Source: Ornithodoros turicata
Taxonomy: Eukaryota; Arthropoda; Arachnida; Ixodida; Argasidae
DNA: 64,000 nucleotides
Assembly: GCF_037126465.1 (NCBI RefSeq)
Contig: NC_088201.1
Coordinates: 193,032,031-193,096,030, forward strand
Direction: 5' to 3'
Part shown: positions 10,901-22,724 of the stretch, piece after piece
Position numbering within the stretch: the first letter of the stretch is position 1
Layout: every line of letters begins with the position of its first letter
Position numbers and translations under genes: made by a program
Notes under the pieces: generated by a model
Databases searched by the model: none
What the model was told of the DNA's origin: nothing
What the model saw: the letters and a program-made list of their open reading frames with translations, nothing else

Positions 10901-12515
10901 TGTTTCTGTGGCACCAAAGTGTACAAAAAGCCATATTGGCTGACAGTCTGGTATGGAACCAAAGGCTGAAGGGGCAGCTCATCCAGGACGAGAACTTAAA
11001 AAATTAAGCAAACACACAGTATATATATATTGTCAGTATATGTATTGTAGTATATATTGTATAGTATGAATATTGTCATCATGGGTACATTATTGATTAC
11101 TGTATTTTCTTGAGACAAGCTGCATAGCTGTAGGCTCAGCTACACTTAGTGCTGGACAAAAGTTTCAGGTGTGGCACATTTTTTCATCGGACTGAGTGCA
11201 AAACGTGACTTGCTAGATGGGTGGTGGACTATTTGCATCCACCTTTCAAAATATGTGTACCCTATATTGTAAGATGCTAGAGTGTCACCCTCAGGCAAAA
11301 CTCTGCCACCACCATGTCTGTTTTTGCAGTTCTTTTTTGGTACATAATTTACAGTCTTATTGTTTGAGCTGTGATAGGTGAACTGGAAAGCATACCATCC
11401 TCTGATGATGTGGCTGTCATGTGCTGCAGAACTGAACTCCCACTTGCATCACTTGTAGAGGCTGATACTCCTGCATACGCTGCCGGTTTCACAACATGAA
11501 CATTCAGTGTAAATCAGAATTCACATTTCATTAACCGTACAACACGGACTTTCCTAATGGAAGTTTCTTGTACTCACCACCTGAAGCAGATTCCATCAAG
11601 CTGCTTCTCTTCACCTGTGACAGAAATTGAGCACCTGATGTGGGACATGATGCATAAAACTGTAATGCCTAATTATTATTCTGTTGGAAAGCTGCCTCCT
11701 TTGCTCTCACTAGCTCACAAAAATGACGTTGCTAGTTCACAAAAATGCTGGGTTACATGAGCAAAGAAAGACACAGGAGAAACAGTGAATCTGAATAATG
11801 CAAGTTATAGAGGGATGTCGCAAAAAAAAAAATACGTAGGGTGCTGGTGGGGGCTAGGAGTGTCTGGTACATCACAGCCGGTCGCGGTGTTTCATGTGTA
11901 CTTTTTCTGGCGCGCATTTGCAGAAACAAATGGCTGAAATCGGCGGATAGTGCGTGAAAAAATGTACTTCCGTATGTACTTGTTGTTATATACGCCGAGC
12001 AGCACAACCGACATCTGGTAGGATATACTCTCCCCTTTATTGTACGTGATTACACTCCGAGTGTAGTGTGTTTACATTGAGTCACCTAGATCCCGATCGC
12101 CTACATGGAGGCACTTCGTGAGCTATTATATCACTACACCACACTTTTGTAGGGCTTCATTCGAAATGAATCGAAAACAAATGCTTACCTGCTCATCCGG
12201 CACGTCGGTGGTTTCCATTTGCTCATCGAACAATGTGGGCACAGCATCGGGCTTTAGTCTCTTTCGTTTGGCTGACAGTCCCATACGGAATTGCAATAAG
12301 TCCGATTCCACGTACGCCTCGTCGGCAAAATGCGAAGAACAAACGTGCCGAACATGCAGTTCCTCTGCCACGACAGGAAGACTGCCGGCGATTGCTGCTT
12401 CCCACTTTCGTTTAGTGTCTCTGTCCTTGGCCCCGTGAAATGTCAATTCTGGGTTCGCACCAGACGATTTTTTACAGCCAGGAGCATTACGACGTGTTCC
12501 CGAACTCGAAGACAT
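7943..12515 (-). pseudogene. THAP/Kolobok-type transposase gene, 11 exons visible, disabled
   Basis: Exons on the minus strand, all with GT-AG borders and matching phases: 12515-12189, 11614-11578, 11470-11396, 10994-10836, 10526-10238, about 10073-10007, 9948-9892, 9798-9460, 9085-8921, 8432-8246 and 8188-7943. Exon 1 encodes a THAP domain. Exons 2-6 are low-complexity and acidic. Exons 8-11 encode the catalytic region: CPYCG plus CKCG, then LAGDGRCDSPGHTALYGTYT, VTDRHSGI and FDVWHVVKG, then WVSAVNHIVDIHEHD. This block order is what I know from THAP-bearing transposases of the Kolobok type, which cut and paste DNA into TTAA; the superfamily call is from recall. Lesions: an in-frame TAG at 9783-9785, a frameshift near 9575-9595, and a missing 3' end. 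Confidence 0.8.
12189..12515 (-). CDS. Exon 1 of the transposase gene: THAP zinc-finger domain
   Basis: 109 codons from the ATG at 12515 to the splice donor GTAAGC at 12188. THAP landmarks are present: NAPGCKKS, then a hydrophobic FHG, KWEAAI (the conserved W), VCSSHF (the second C and H of the zinc site) and RLKPDAVPTLF, the equivalent of the AVPTIF box. The zinc site is C2CH; here the first Cys is absent because the residues before APGC are R-R-N, so zinc binding and DNA recognition are probably impaired. THAP domains bind DNA sequence-specifically, as in P-element and Kolobok transposases. Confidence 0.85.
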
Positions 12516-12844
12516 GTTGCAATTTCACCACTGAGCGAAACTCACAGCACTTTCGAGGAAATTGGTTGTCTCATGCACAGAGACATGCACGACGCCATAT
12601 GTACAAAGCAGACGATATCTCCGAGAGAAAATGGGGGAGCGGCGCCAGGCGCTGCGCCGACCTCGCATTGGTCCTGTTGAAGCCTTCGTCACAATGACGT
12701 CATCCGATGTTTCGCTGATCGAAAAAACTCGTTTATTTATTCCCGGAACATTTTCTAGCCAAGATAATTGATGAAATGAATTGTCGAATGATGCCAACCA
12801 TTCTCGTAACCATTCCCTACCCATGTCTCCGGATGCGATAGTCC
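12516..12844. other. Upstream flank of the THAP exon with a CRE-like site
   Basis: No gene is seen. A perfect TGACGTCA palindrome (cAMP-response-element consensus) lies at 12695-12702, about 180 bp upstream of the THAP ATG. It could be part of the promoter, or chance. Confidence 0.4.
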
Positions 12845-13260
12845 CTTTAAGGAATTCCGAAACACGCACGTGCGTTAAAATATCCATCCCCGAATTTTCG
12901 TATGCAAATGAGCTGAAACCAAAAGCGCGGCTACGGGAAACGCGATGAGTACAGCGCTCATTTAGTGTCAGAGGGTGAGATATTTTTTTTCACATATTTT
13001 TTTCTAAAAAAACCTTCGAGAGCCGCAGAGACGTCGCTTTTTCAGTTGAGTCATGCGGTCAAGAGGACATCTGGAAGGGGTATGTAACTACAAGATGACT
13101 AATTACCTAAACTTTATGAATCAACTCCTTAATTACGATAACGAGATAACAGAATGGGAAACAATTCCCTTCAAGCCGCGCTATTTTTTTTAAATTCCGA
13201 AACGCGCTCGTGCTTTCAAATATAACATAGCCGCATTTTGCTGTGCAAATGCTCCGAATC
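12845..13260. repeat. Pair of diverged direct repeats, ~345 bp apart
   Basis: Near 12849-12925 and 13193-13265 the same ordered motifs appear: AATTCCGAAAC, GC(A/T)CGTGC, a run into AAATAT, then a CCG-ATTTT block and TGCAAATG. The matches are interrupted, so this is an old duplication or two copies of one repeat. Nothing coding is seen; 13270-13690 is also empty. Confidence 0.4.
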
Positions 13261-13689
13261 CGTAACGGCGGTGGCAGGCAGCGCAGGGAGTGCTGCTTTC
13301 GTTTCACGCCAGAAGGCCACGTGCTTTGAAGTGATGGATGTGACGAGAGATGACGTTGATCTGTTACTATCCTGTTGCTTGAAATCACAAACTGTCGGAG
13401 ATCCACGTCAAAAGAATCCCTACATGGTCGAAATTATACACAGCCCTCCACTGCGGAACGTGCAGGATGTCGCCAGACAAATAGGCTGACTCACCTTACG
13501 TTTAAATCTACTGGCAATTTGATTTTGTTTGTTGCTTGAAAATATCGAGGGGTCCGCAAAATATATAGCAGAAGCAGCACCCAATAAAATACATTTACAG
13601 ATAGACGTACATTATAAAACTATACCCATGGAAAATTTTTATTCCGTGTTAACGCCGCGAAGCAACTGTGCCTATGAGCAGCATATAGA

Positions 13690-13890
13690 TGGAGAGAGGA
13701 CAGCGGGAAGGAGGGGGGCTATTATGATTCCTAGGCCGATTTCAGGAGGAACTGTGCAGAAAGTCTTCGCGAAACCAAGGGAAAACTTCAGACAGCACAG
13801 CCAGAGGTGGGATTCGAACCCACCACCTTCCAGTCATAGACATAATATAGTTCACTACCTGAAAGCTAACTAGACATCGAGCTATCTGTA
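13690..13890 (-). mobile_element. tRNA-derived SINE
   Basis: On the minus strand a Pol III B box in GTGGGTTCGAATCCCACC (13809-13826) follows an A-box-like TAGCTTTCAGGTAG about 45 bp upstream. The spacing is that of a tRNA gene, but the molecule would not fold as a normal tRNA. The body continues towards 13690. Confidence 0.6.
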
Positions 13891-14076
13891 ATAAAAAACA
13901 GCTATTTTGTAATAGAGTGTTTTACAATGTAAATACAACAAAACAAAACATAAATCTATTAGTCTATAACTGGGCTTTTCACACAGCGCAGTTCTCTACA
14001 AACACAGGCATACACAACACAGGCGTACAGAAAGCAGAGAAGAAAGCGTAGAAATAGCACAAACCTCTTTCCTCAC

Positions 14077-14573
14077 GTGAAGGCACTTGTTGCCAAAACT
14101 TCGAGCACCGTTAACGTCCTAAAGCGTGTCGCAGGTGCGTCCTGGGGCCCCTCGTGCCGTGACCTCCATCGATTCCATACGGCTCTTCTCTTGGGCACGC
14201 TTCAGTATAGCCTCACTACCCTCCATGGAATCTACCCTACCCGAGACCGAGAGCTTCTCAGCCTTCCAGTCCGCAGCCTCCGTTTCTGCCTAGGGTCGCT
14301 CCGACAATGGAGACACACTCCGTCCTCGCAGAAGCTAGAGAACACCATATTCCTACTCTAGGTGACTCAACCACCCTGCGCGTATAGGCCCGCTGTTTGA
14401 CCCGCCCTTCTCATCCCCTTCGTCAGATTGCAGAAAGCTGCCCTACTTCCACCTTCAGTACTGCCATTGCCCGCCTAAGGGATTATCTCCCGCCCACGAC
14501 ATCTACTCCCTCCCAGTTCAGCGAAAGTATTTTGCGTGACGGTTGATTGCCTGATAAATGAAAAAAAAAAAAG
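14077..14573 (+). pseudogene. LINE 3' end: reverse-transcriptase C-terminal fragment with poly(A)
   Basis: The frame from 14077 reads LKRVAGASWGPSCRDLHRFHTALLLGTLQYSL, then RSLRFCLG. This is the conserved region after the RT palm of I/Jockey/R1-like non-LTR elements. A frameshift near 14330 moves the reading (AEAREHHIPTL) to another frame. The sequence ends in an A-rich tract at 14560-14572, as expected of a 5'-truncated LINE insertion. The clade is uncertain. Confidence 0.7.
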
Positions 14574-14581
14574 GTATTGAG

Positions 14582-15178
14582 TAGAGATCGGACGAATCCA
14601 GAATATTCCGAATCTGTATCCACGAATCTTACGAATCTCGATTTCTCTAAAGAAAAAAAATGTTCTGAAGGAAAATTTGTTGTCTTTGCTGCATGAAAAA
14701 ACAAATTAGTTCGCTTTCAGGAGAAAACATACCTATATACTTCTCCTTAAATGTGATTATTATTTAACATGTTGTCCATCGACTACAGGAAATACATAAA
14801 CTCTTGAGTCTGAATTATTTCTATAAAACTAAGAAACAGTCCAACGTAAAACCATGTTACTTTAAAAACTGTAATGTAAATGTTCCTGCCTGAACACTCT
14901 CAGCGTAGAGCAATGTAAACGAACTAGAAAGAAAGCACTGTTGAACGTTTCATCCAGCTGTTTGTTCAAAAACACCAGCATTCTCAGGCGCTCCTACTGC
15001 GGTTCTTATCAGCTATGACACACATTATGCAGAAGAGTGCTTCTGACATTACTGTCGATGGGGGAGTGATCAGGAACTTTTTAGGCCAACGAGAGTTTCG
15101 GCGGACTCCTCTCCACTCGGATTTCCGAATCTCGAATCCCTGCCTATAGGATTCGCGGATTCGGTTGGTCCATCCCTA
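14582..15178. mobile_element. Non-autonomous hAT-like element with CGAATC arrays
   Basis: Ends read inward: TAGAGATCGGAC and TAGGGATGGACC. The flanking 8-mers GTATTGAG (14574-14581) and GTTTTGAA (15179-15186) match at 6 of 8 positions, acceptable for an old hAT target duplication. Both ends are packed with GAATCC / CGAATCT / GATTCG motifs in both orientations. No transposase is recognised. It sits in the tail region of the LINE fragment. Confidence 0.6.
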
Positions 15179-15265
15179 GTTTTGAATTCAGCAATGCTGT
15201 TTAAGGATTATCTTAACGATACACACCACATCATATCAACAGAGAAGTTTATCATCTCAACTTAC

Positions 15266-15357
15266 CCTGTTTTTGAAGAAACTGGTGTGCCGCAAACGAC
15301 GTAAACCAGTGCAGCTAGACAGCTTATCAGCAACATAAACACGAAAGGTCGTGCCAT
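15266..15357 (-). CDS. First coding exon of a probable secreted protein (signal peptide)
   Basis: On the minus strand an ATG at 15357 opens a 30-codon frame ending at a strong donor (GG|GTAAGTT, donor at 15265). The product starts MARPFVFMLLISCLAALVYV and continues VCGTPVSSKT. That is a textbook signal peptide: Arg near the start, a 17-residue hydrophobic core and small residues (VCG) before a plausible cleavage site. The mature part starts in the next exon, which I could not locate; a hAT element at 14582-15178 lies in the expected intron. Tick genomes are rich in such secreted salivary genes, but the family cannot be named from a signal peptide. Confidence 0.6.
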
Positions 15358-15359
15358 TC

Positions 15360-16226
15360 TCGATCAGGTCTTGATGACGGACTGATGACTCTGGCAAATA
15401 AATAATGGTTAAAGTAAGTTATAGCGAGACTACACAGGAGCAAAACTTGTTTGATTTATGCGTTGCTTAAACTATATATTAATAATAATGTTGCAGTGCG
15501 CAAGAGAAGATGAGGATCGTGTCAGTAGCGGCCCTGTGATTCTGCACCGCCGACATCTTTTCTGTGCAGCTTTTCCTTTTATTTTTTGTGTGTTTGAATC
15601 GCGTGCGGACAAATGAATGAGCTTGCTCCAGTCAGCGTTCACAATGAGCACCCAATGAGCAGCGGCCGACATGGATTCCGCAGTCCCAACCGCATCCGGT
15701 GGCCCTGTCCACCTTCTGTTCTACTGCGTACCGGATCCGCAGGTGATCGGCGTATTATTCCGCAGAAGTTCGGCCACAGAAGCGGAATTTTCAGCTCGAT
15801 AGATTACGTCACAAGTAATTAAGTTTGGACACGTCATTGGTGCGTCACCCACGAACGTCTCCGTTGAAGTTAGGGACCTCATTGTCATCAGCGGAAGAAA
15901 ACCGTACGACAGGGTAAAATATGAACTTACTCAACACACAGGTGTCTTCCACTAACGGTGCTTACAGATGAAGATCCGGGAGACCAAAATCAGACACAGT
16001 TATTGCGGCGCCTGTACCGGCTTACTGGAGACATGACCACCATAAACGACATCCTAAATGAACTTTTATTCTAACGGCTGCCTCCCGAAGTTCGCTCGAT
16101 GTTGAGCCCAGCGGGCGGTCTCTCTCTCTCTCTCTCTCTCTCTCCTTCTCTCTCTCTCTCTCCCTCTCGAGGCGTTGTCGAAGCTGGCTGCAAGCATCGT
16201 CGGGCCATCCCCAGCGTCACACGGTA
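15360..16226. other. Intergenic stretch with a CT microsatellite
   Basis: A nearly pure (CT)n/(TCTC)n tract lies at 16119-16168. Otherwise nothing is recognised. Confidence 0.6.
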
Positions 16227-17549
16227 CACTCTTAACTCGGTACCCTTTATTGTAACTTTTATAGCAATGTGTAACCTTTATATAGACGTAGACTTCCAAA
16301 TATCGTAGAGGTTACACGTCCGATACTTCTATTTAGAGGTTACACTGGAGAGCAAGAGGTTACACGTAGTACACACAGTAGTCTACACTATGTAGACGTT
16401 ACACGTGACACTGGAAGAGCAATAGAGGTTACTTCAGACTTCAACGGAAATCCTATCGTCGTAACTTATAAATGTACCCTTTATAGGAACATCGTAACTT
16501 CTAAACGAATTCCGCGTTTGAATTTCCTTCATTTGTTTTTCGTGTTTCTTTGCAAGGTAGGTACTGCTCAAAAGTCACTGTGTTCTCGTTCAAGCCGCAC
16601 ATTCAATCATTCAGTACGAGAGTGTCGGATCAGTGTGCGTTACGTTATTGTGTGTCTGCGTCTGTACGAACTGTGGATAGTGTTCCGAATTCTGAAGAAT
16701 GGACAAGGGTCAAGTGACGGAACTTTATCAGGATATTTCTACGGTATGGCCACTACAAAGCTTACGTGGTTACGTTTTTGCTGGACAGACTAGGAACACT
16801 AACCACAGCACAGTCTGTCTCTCTAACGCTGTTCAACACAGTGTGTACGTGTGTGTGTTACGTCCGTTATTTGCTTAGTCCTTTGTCATCCTTGTGTTTT
16901 ACTTCTTCGTGTGCTTCGGATTAACCATAGCCGCGTCGCTGATGTGTCATTCTGACATATCAGAAAGGAATAGAAATGTTTTCGGCGTACTGGAGGGGAG
17001 GAAGTTGCAACAACGTGAGGACTGCAAAGAGTATATACCTAATTGAAACTGAATGTCGTTCACCACAGCTGGATTGTTGGTATTGTGACGTCCTTGTGCT
17101 CTTGCCTCAGCTGTAGTTCCAGGTTTGCCAATTAAATAATACATATGCTCTAGTTGGAATTTTCTTCTTCCTTTCATTTGTTGTGCATGTGAATCTGTAC
17201 ATGCAGTGATCGCTCACTTTTCGCCACTGGATGCCCTTAGATGAATTACGTATATTATAGCTATATGTTCCGAATGACAGTATGCGTTCTGCACTGATGA
17301 GAGCTCATTTTGAGCACAATTTGTTCTCTAGCGTCTGTGAAGAGGCGGGCGTCTTAGAGACAGCCATGCATGGCGAAACTGTAACTTTTACGTCGGTGTG
17401 GCGGTTAGGAGACAGAAACCTCTATTTATAGGTGATCTGTGTAACGTTTATAGAGGGTATTGCCCATAGGTTACAAGGTAGCTTCTGAAATAGAGGTATA
17501 AAAATTTTGAAATTTATACCCTTTACTAGAAGGTACCAGGTTTAGAGTG
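16227..17549. mobile_element. TA-flanked non-autonomous element, copy A (1323 bp)
   Basis: Ends read inward: CACTCTTAACTCGGTACCCT and CACTCTAAACCTGGTACCTT, flanked by TA at 16225-16226 and 17550-17551, the duplication typical of Tc1/mariner-type insertion. Inside the left end AGGTTACAC / AGACGTTACAC motifs recur (16308-16450). No transposase is recognised. It has the same termini as the element at 18465-20533. Confidence 0.75.
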
Positions 17550-17551
17550 TA

Positions 17552-18464
17552 CTCTGGTATAGGAGTCACACCGCTGCTGCTGCCACCTTTCCAACTGCAG
17601 CCTCAGGGCGACATCAGCGGCTTCTCCTGAAACTGTTCAGACGTCCTCGTCCCACATTCCAGCGACCGTTTCAGTGAGCGACTACTGACCAAGTCACGTG
17701 TCCTCAGAACTTTATCGAATTTATGTCATTGCATTCCACGTGTCTCGCATTGTATTTTCCTGAAATATTGTTTCTGTGTGTGAAGCGGAAGTATGATGAA
17801 GCTACTTCAGTTTGAGGATGTATGACGTGATGGAGTGTGCAATCTGCGGTGCGCCTGGCAACACTGCTGCCCCATGCTGGATTTCCGTCTCCCCTCTACA
17901 GCTGCTGGCAGACTTCCAACTTTGGGCGAGGAGTGGCGACGCTCCACTTGGGTGCTAGGAAAGAAACGCCAACTCTCGATGGCGTCACTTGGAGGATTCA
18001 CTTATTTTTGCAGCTTCTTTCGACAATGCGTGAAAGCACACTGTGTTAACCGACGGCGTTTATAATTTTGGTCTTGGAGCTGGTTGCCTTGTTATACGAA
18101 ATAAAATCAATATTTTTTTTTTCAAAGCCATCGTGGCACCTAAATGACCAACATTAGCCCTGTCAACGCGGCGGTAGCTCACCTTACAACGTTAGTGACG
18201 CATTGGCTGAACTCCGACAGCGACACTTCTGCTATAGCAGCAGCGGCTGTAACAGCAGGGCATCCGCGAGAGACCCGGGTGAAGGTCAAGTCGTTCACGG
18301 TGACGAATATGATGACGTTGGTGATGCAGATGAGGCTATATCGTCCGCACAATGTGATAACGATGTATTGAAGTTTAATGGAACGACAGCATCTGACGCT
18401 CCAATATGCATGTGTTGTTCGATTTAGACTAGCAGCGTGGCCGATGCAGCAGGGATTTAGACTA
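17552..18464. other. Sequence between the two TA elements
   Basis: No supported gene. Near 18423-18449 is a copy of a short motif (TTAGACT, then GCAGCGTGGCCGATGCA) that recurs beyond the other side of the next element, near 20543-20567. Confidence 0.5.
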
Positions 18465-20533
18465 CACTCTTAACTCCGTACCCTTTAGTAAAGGGTAAAA
18501 AATCGCAATATTTTACCCTCTATTTCAGAAGCTACCAGGTACCCTCTGAGCGACCCCTTTTATAAAAGTTACAAGGAAACCCACTAATTAGAGGTTACGG
18601 CCTTCAATCCAGCACCTGCCCGTAAAGGTTACGCCAACGTGCGGCTTTTTATACAGGATGTTCATTTTTATTCGCAACAGAGTAGCGCTTATTTGGCAGG
18701 TGGGTTATGTGAATTTTTGCTAATTAGTCGATCCGTAGTTACAAACACATGCGTCAGGAAATGTCGGAAATGTTTGTAACTACGGATGGGTTAATTTGCG
18801 AAAATTAACATAACCCACCTGTCAAATGAGCGCTGGTGTGATGCGAATAAAAACAAACACCCTGTGCGTGGGATATCGACAGACACTTACAGAACACACC
18901 AAGGTACCAAAATGAACCAGCAGAAAAGGAGATCTTGAACATATGTATATTACAAAAACAGAAGTCTGTCGAGAGGTGACACATTGTGCACAAGTGCGAT
19001 TCTGATGTGAGGAGAAACCATGGTCGCTTTACCATGTATGTGGAAAAAAGAACTATCTTCTAAGTGAGAAGCAATGCATAAAAGTGCGAGGAAGCTAGCG
19101 AGTCAAAACAACTGACCTATGTTTGCTAAGCTGAACACACCCAACGAAATGGAGAATTGCAGCAGAAAAAAATTTATTCCACATTCGTGTTGCAGAGGCG
19201 AGCGCAAATGGCAATACAGTATTACATAAAACGCACACAACCTTGGGGAATATGAGTGTACAGTAACGCAGGAGACACTACATTACTGCGTTATCAGCGT
19301 TGGAGGCGCTCTGGGACGAGTTTGTGAGGTACTGCATTGCGCTGGTGACGGTATGTGAACCTGCATGTGGGATCCTGGGAACAAAAGTTTGGGCAATGAG
19401 AGTAACATTTACGGAACCATTCAAATCCGTACAAAGCACAAGGTACAAATCAGCATAAATACGGGAAGGCGTTCACTCCGCGATTGAGTCTTAGAATATC
19501 GTAAGAATACAACAAGTAGGAAGCTGCGAATTATATATCTCGATGCATATATCCGCAGCTCGCAAAATGCACGCCGGTGTATTGACTTGGCGACCAAGTA
19601 AGAGCAGAAAAGTAGCAAGCGTAAGTGGCGTTCATATGCAGGACCGCAAAACGCTTGCCATAATCACAACAAACATGCGCTAAGAGCTCTTGCTATCAAA
19701 ATAACGCACGTACCTAGCACAAAATGTACACTTACCCAGTGTATGAAGTGTGTGAATTAGGGCTGCGGTGGTGACGTTCGTTTTCGGTTGTATATTCTTT
19801 GCAATCTTCGCACTCACTACACTTTCCCCTCAGAACACCGAAAATATACTTGTTTGCTAGCGACATCTAGCTTTTCCGGTGTTCCTGACGATACTATGAT
19901 AAACGCGAGGAAAACCACTGATTAAAACAGATTACACTTGTTAACGGACGGACGACGAGCGTTAAGCGTTTCAAGGAAACCGCTCTCAGTGTGGATAGAC
20001 CTAGACCAGGCTCGGCTACGCAGCGAAATCGGAAATCTTGGTGGTTGCGGCATTGACAATTGTTTTCCACCCTTTAAAAAGAAACATACTATCTGTATTT
20101 CAGACTGCGAACTTATAATCTGTGTTCATACAGCATTGATAACATGTAGTTGACGTATAGGTGACGCTGAAACAGATAAAAAATAACAGCGTAGATTCGC
20201 AACTGTCGTCTCGAATGGGAGGCTGAAACGTAGCATTATGCTGAAAAACAAAAGGAAAACAAACGATAAGAAACTAACAAAGAGATTATCGTTGGAGATT
20301 TCGCTTAGAAGTTACAGTGTCGGAGTAGAGGGTACATTTATAAGTTACAACAAGATGTTTTTGTTTTTTCTGAGATGTAACTTCTATTCGTGTTGTAAAG
20401 ACATGACCTTGGTCGCTTTTAACCTCTAAATATACGTTACAGTGGTGTAACCTATAAGAAATCTCGAAATCTACGTCTATATAGAAGTTACATGTTTCTA
20501 AAAGTTACAATAAAAGGTACGGGTTTAAGAGTG
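18465..20533. mobile_element. TA-flanked non-autonomous element, copy B (2069 bp)
   Basis: Ends read inward: CACTCTTAACTCCGTACCCT and CACTCTTAAACCCGTACCTT, flanked by TA (18463-18464 and 20534-20535). It shares ends and GTTAC-rich subterminal motifs with copy A. A hairpin element is nested at 18654-18864. No coding region is recognised inside. Confidence 0.75.
18654..18864. mobile_element. Hairpin (fold-back) MITE nested in copy B
   Basis: The two halves are inverted copies: CAGGATGTTCATTTTTATTCG at the left faces CAGGGTGTTTGTTTTTATTC at the right, and GGTGGGTTATGT and CCGTAGTTACAAACA appear in both arms. The central non-paired part is only a few tens of bases. Fold-back structure with CAGG...CCTG ends. 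Confidence 0.75.
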
Positions 20534-20535
20534 TA

Positions 20536-22407
20536 GCAGCGGTTAGACTGCAGCGTGGCCGATGCAAATGAACTTTTATAGCTTGTGCACAAGATCAGAG
20601 AAGAAATGTTCGTCCTTTTTCTAGCACAGTGTTCACCTGCTGCTTAGATGAGTAGGTATAGAAGTGGTAATTAAATACCCACATTGAACCCGACGACCTG
20701 TTCTTTTACATATTAAACGTGCAAGTCTACCAGTAATCTTCTTCGCTTTTCGAAATCTCTGCTTGAAAACTCGCACCTTTACCTAGGAACACTCTGCACT
20801 GCGCGCAGCAACACGCAAACATATGCGAACAGTACCAACCAAGCAGCATGCTCTTTGCACATACTTCGCGCAAGAGGCGCTGAACGCCAAGTAGCGATAG
20901 CACCGCCACTGAAGCGCGTTGTTCCTATAGCGTCAGTTCAGTACTGGATGCGGCCGACTGATAGAGGCGCGCGAGAGTAGGATAGGGTTACTTTAGCATT
21001 ACATACGGCAGGGAGCTTATGATATATGCCCTCAACGCTACCAAAGATCCTGACAGATTCCCATTCCGCGGCTTCACCGCTCGCTTTTCATGGTGCGAAG
21101 ATGTTTTCGAAGATGGTATTGAGTGAAGTCGTATTATCGCATCCCAGGGGTAACCTGAGGCATACCCAATACTGCAATAACATCACATTTCAGACTCTTC
21201 GACTGCGTCCGCACACCCCGTTTGGACTCACAAATTCCGGCCATACTTTTTGGCGACTTATTTGAGTACCGGCGGCGAGTTTCGAACAAGCACTTGTTTG
21301 GCTGCCGAACGGGTGTGCTGTCATGACACTGCGCCGACATCGTGACGTACCCTTTCGTCCTCATACCAAGGCCTAGTTCACGAAGACACGGACACGCCCG
21401 ATCCGATTTATTCCACAGGGGCAGAATTATGCCGGTACTTTGCGCTGCTGGTAAAGTACCTTTTCTCTTTTTGATTGAGACGTAGGTCTACCTTTCCGCG
21501 GAGCGATTTTTCCACACAGAGGCGCTCTTCGTATGTTTACGAGCGCGTTTTGCTTCGCAGTCTTTGCTTTGTAATTTAATGCCAGATGTTGCATTATGTA
21601 CTTATTTTGCACTTATGGTACGTATGTTTATTTTTTCCTTTGGAGACGCAGGGAAATACTTTCGTGGGCGACTTGAACTTGCTATTACGCACTTTCATGG
21701 GAGTCGCACGCACGACGTGTGCGTATACGCACGTGCGCATATTCACTATTCTCCCGCACATGTGCTTGAGGCAATACACATACGCACGCTATGAGTCTGT
21801 CGTGCGAGTTAATATTAAGAAGGCAGAACTACGGCCACAGGGGACAGAAAGTTACAACACCTGAGAATACAAACTTGTGGTCGCGTGCTTGCAGTCGCCT
21901 CTTAGCTTGGGCGCAATAAGTGATAGTTCCGAAGGTGTGCATGCTCTCTTTAATTAGTTTTATGCTCCGTAGCGTTATTTCGGAACCACGACGAGTGGTA
22001 CAAAACCCGTAAGACCCCTGTGATGACAGTTGCTGCTCTCAAATATAACACGTTCGCCCTCACCGAGATGTGTCAGTGTCAGCGTGGGAATCAAAATTTC
22101 CGACAGAACAACGCACAACTAAAATCCCTCGTTTCCGGTAGCCGTAGGTACCTTAAACCCTCGGTGTGGTCTTCAGTATAGTCCTTCTGGCATCCATGCG
22201 CTTGAACCCATTCACTTTATATCATGTGAAAGGACATGTGTAAAGCTATCGGATGATGCTAATCCAATGGTGGCAGCCACCACCTGCAGGGGTCTCGCAA
22301 TGGGCACATTTTACGTTTTTCGAAACTTCCGTTTTTCGTTCTTTTACTAATATAAAGGATGTGACTTTCACACTTCCTGGGGGACTGGCGGCAACCTGAA
22401 ACAAAAG
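20536..22407. other. No recognised gene
   Basis: Mixed sequence with short accidental reading frames on both strands. I see no family, splice-consistent exon or repeat structure that I can support. Confidence 0.5.
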
Positions 22408-22724
22408 CTAAGATGTTACCAGTGGATAAAGATCTCTACGAAGCGCTTCGTTTCTTCTCACTGCTTTGTCGGCATGTTCGTCGAACTGGGGCTTCTCGTC
22501 AAGGGCGAACAGGCAACTCATGTACTCTCCCACGGTTTGAATGAGTCTGACGGAACTGGGAGGCCATTGGGTAAACGTAAAGTGATGCTCTGGGGACACT
22601 ACAACAAGCTCACGCAGTGTGGTCATTGATTTCTCCGTCAGCGGGACACTTGTAGCAAAGAAGAGGTTGAAGGTCTCGTGCTTATGGGTGGGGCGCGCAA
22701 AGGCCGCAGCCTCGTGCACCTTGC
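22408..22724 (-). CDS. Probable terminal exon of an unknown protein
   Basis: On the minus strand a strong acceptor (a T-rich tract then TTTGTCAG at 22725) opens a 105-codon frame that runs KVHEAAAFARPTHKHETFNL, then TEKSMTTLRELVV, then QFDEHADKAVRRNEALRRDL, to a TAG at 22408-22410. The composition (mixed charged and hydrophobic residues, no low complexity, GC-rich wobble compared with the flanks) looks like a real coding exon. I do not recognise the family. Upstream exons would lie above 22725 on the minus strand; none could be identified. Confidence 0.5.

Noticed and set aside
13806..13880. Possible tRNA gene
   Set aside because: A and B boxes are present but the arms do not pair; it is a SINE head. 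The same holds for 30320-30415.
16066..16308. Ser/Leu and Arg/Glu-rich frames on both strands
   Set aside because: Translation of the (CT)n microsatellite.
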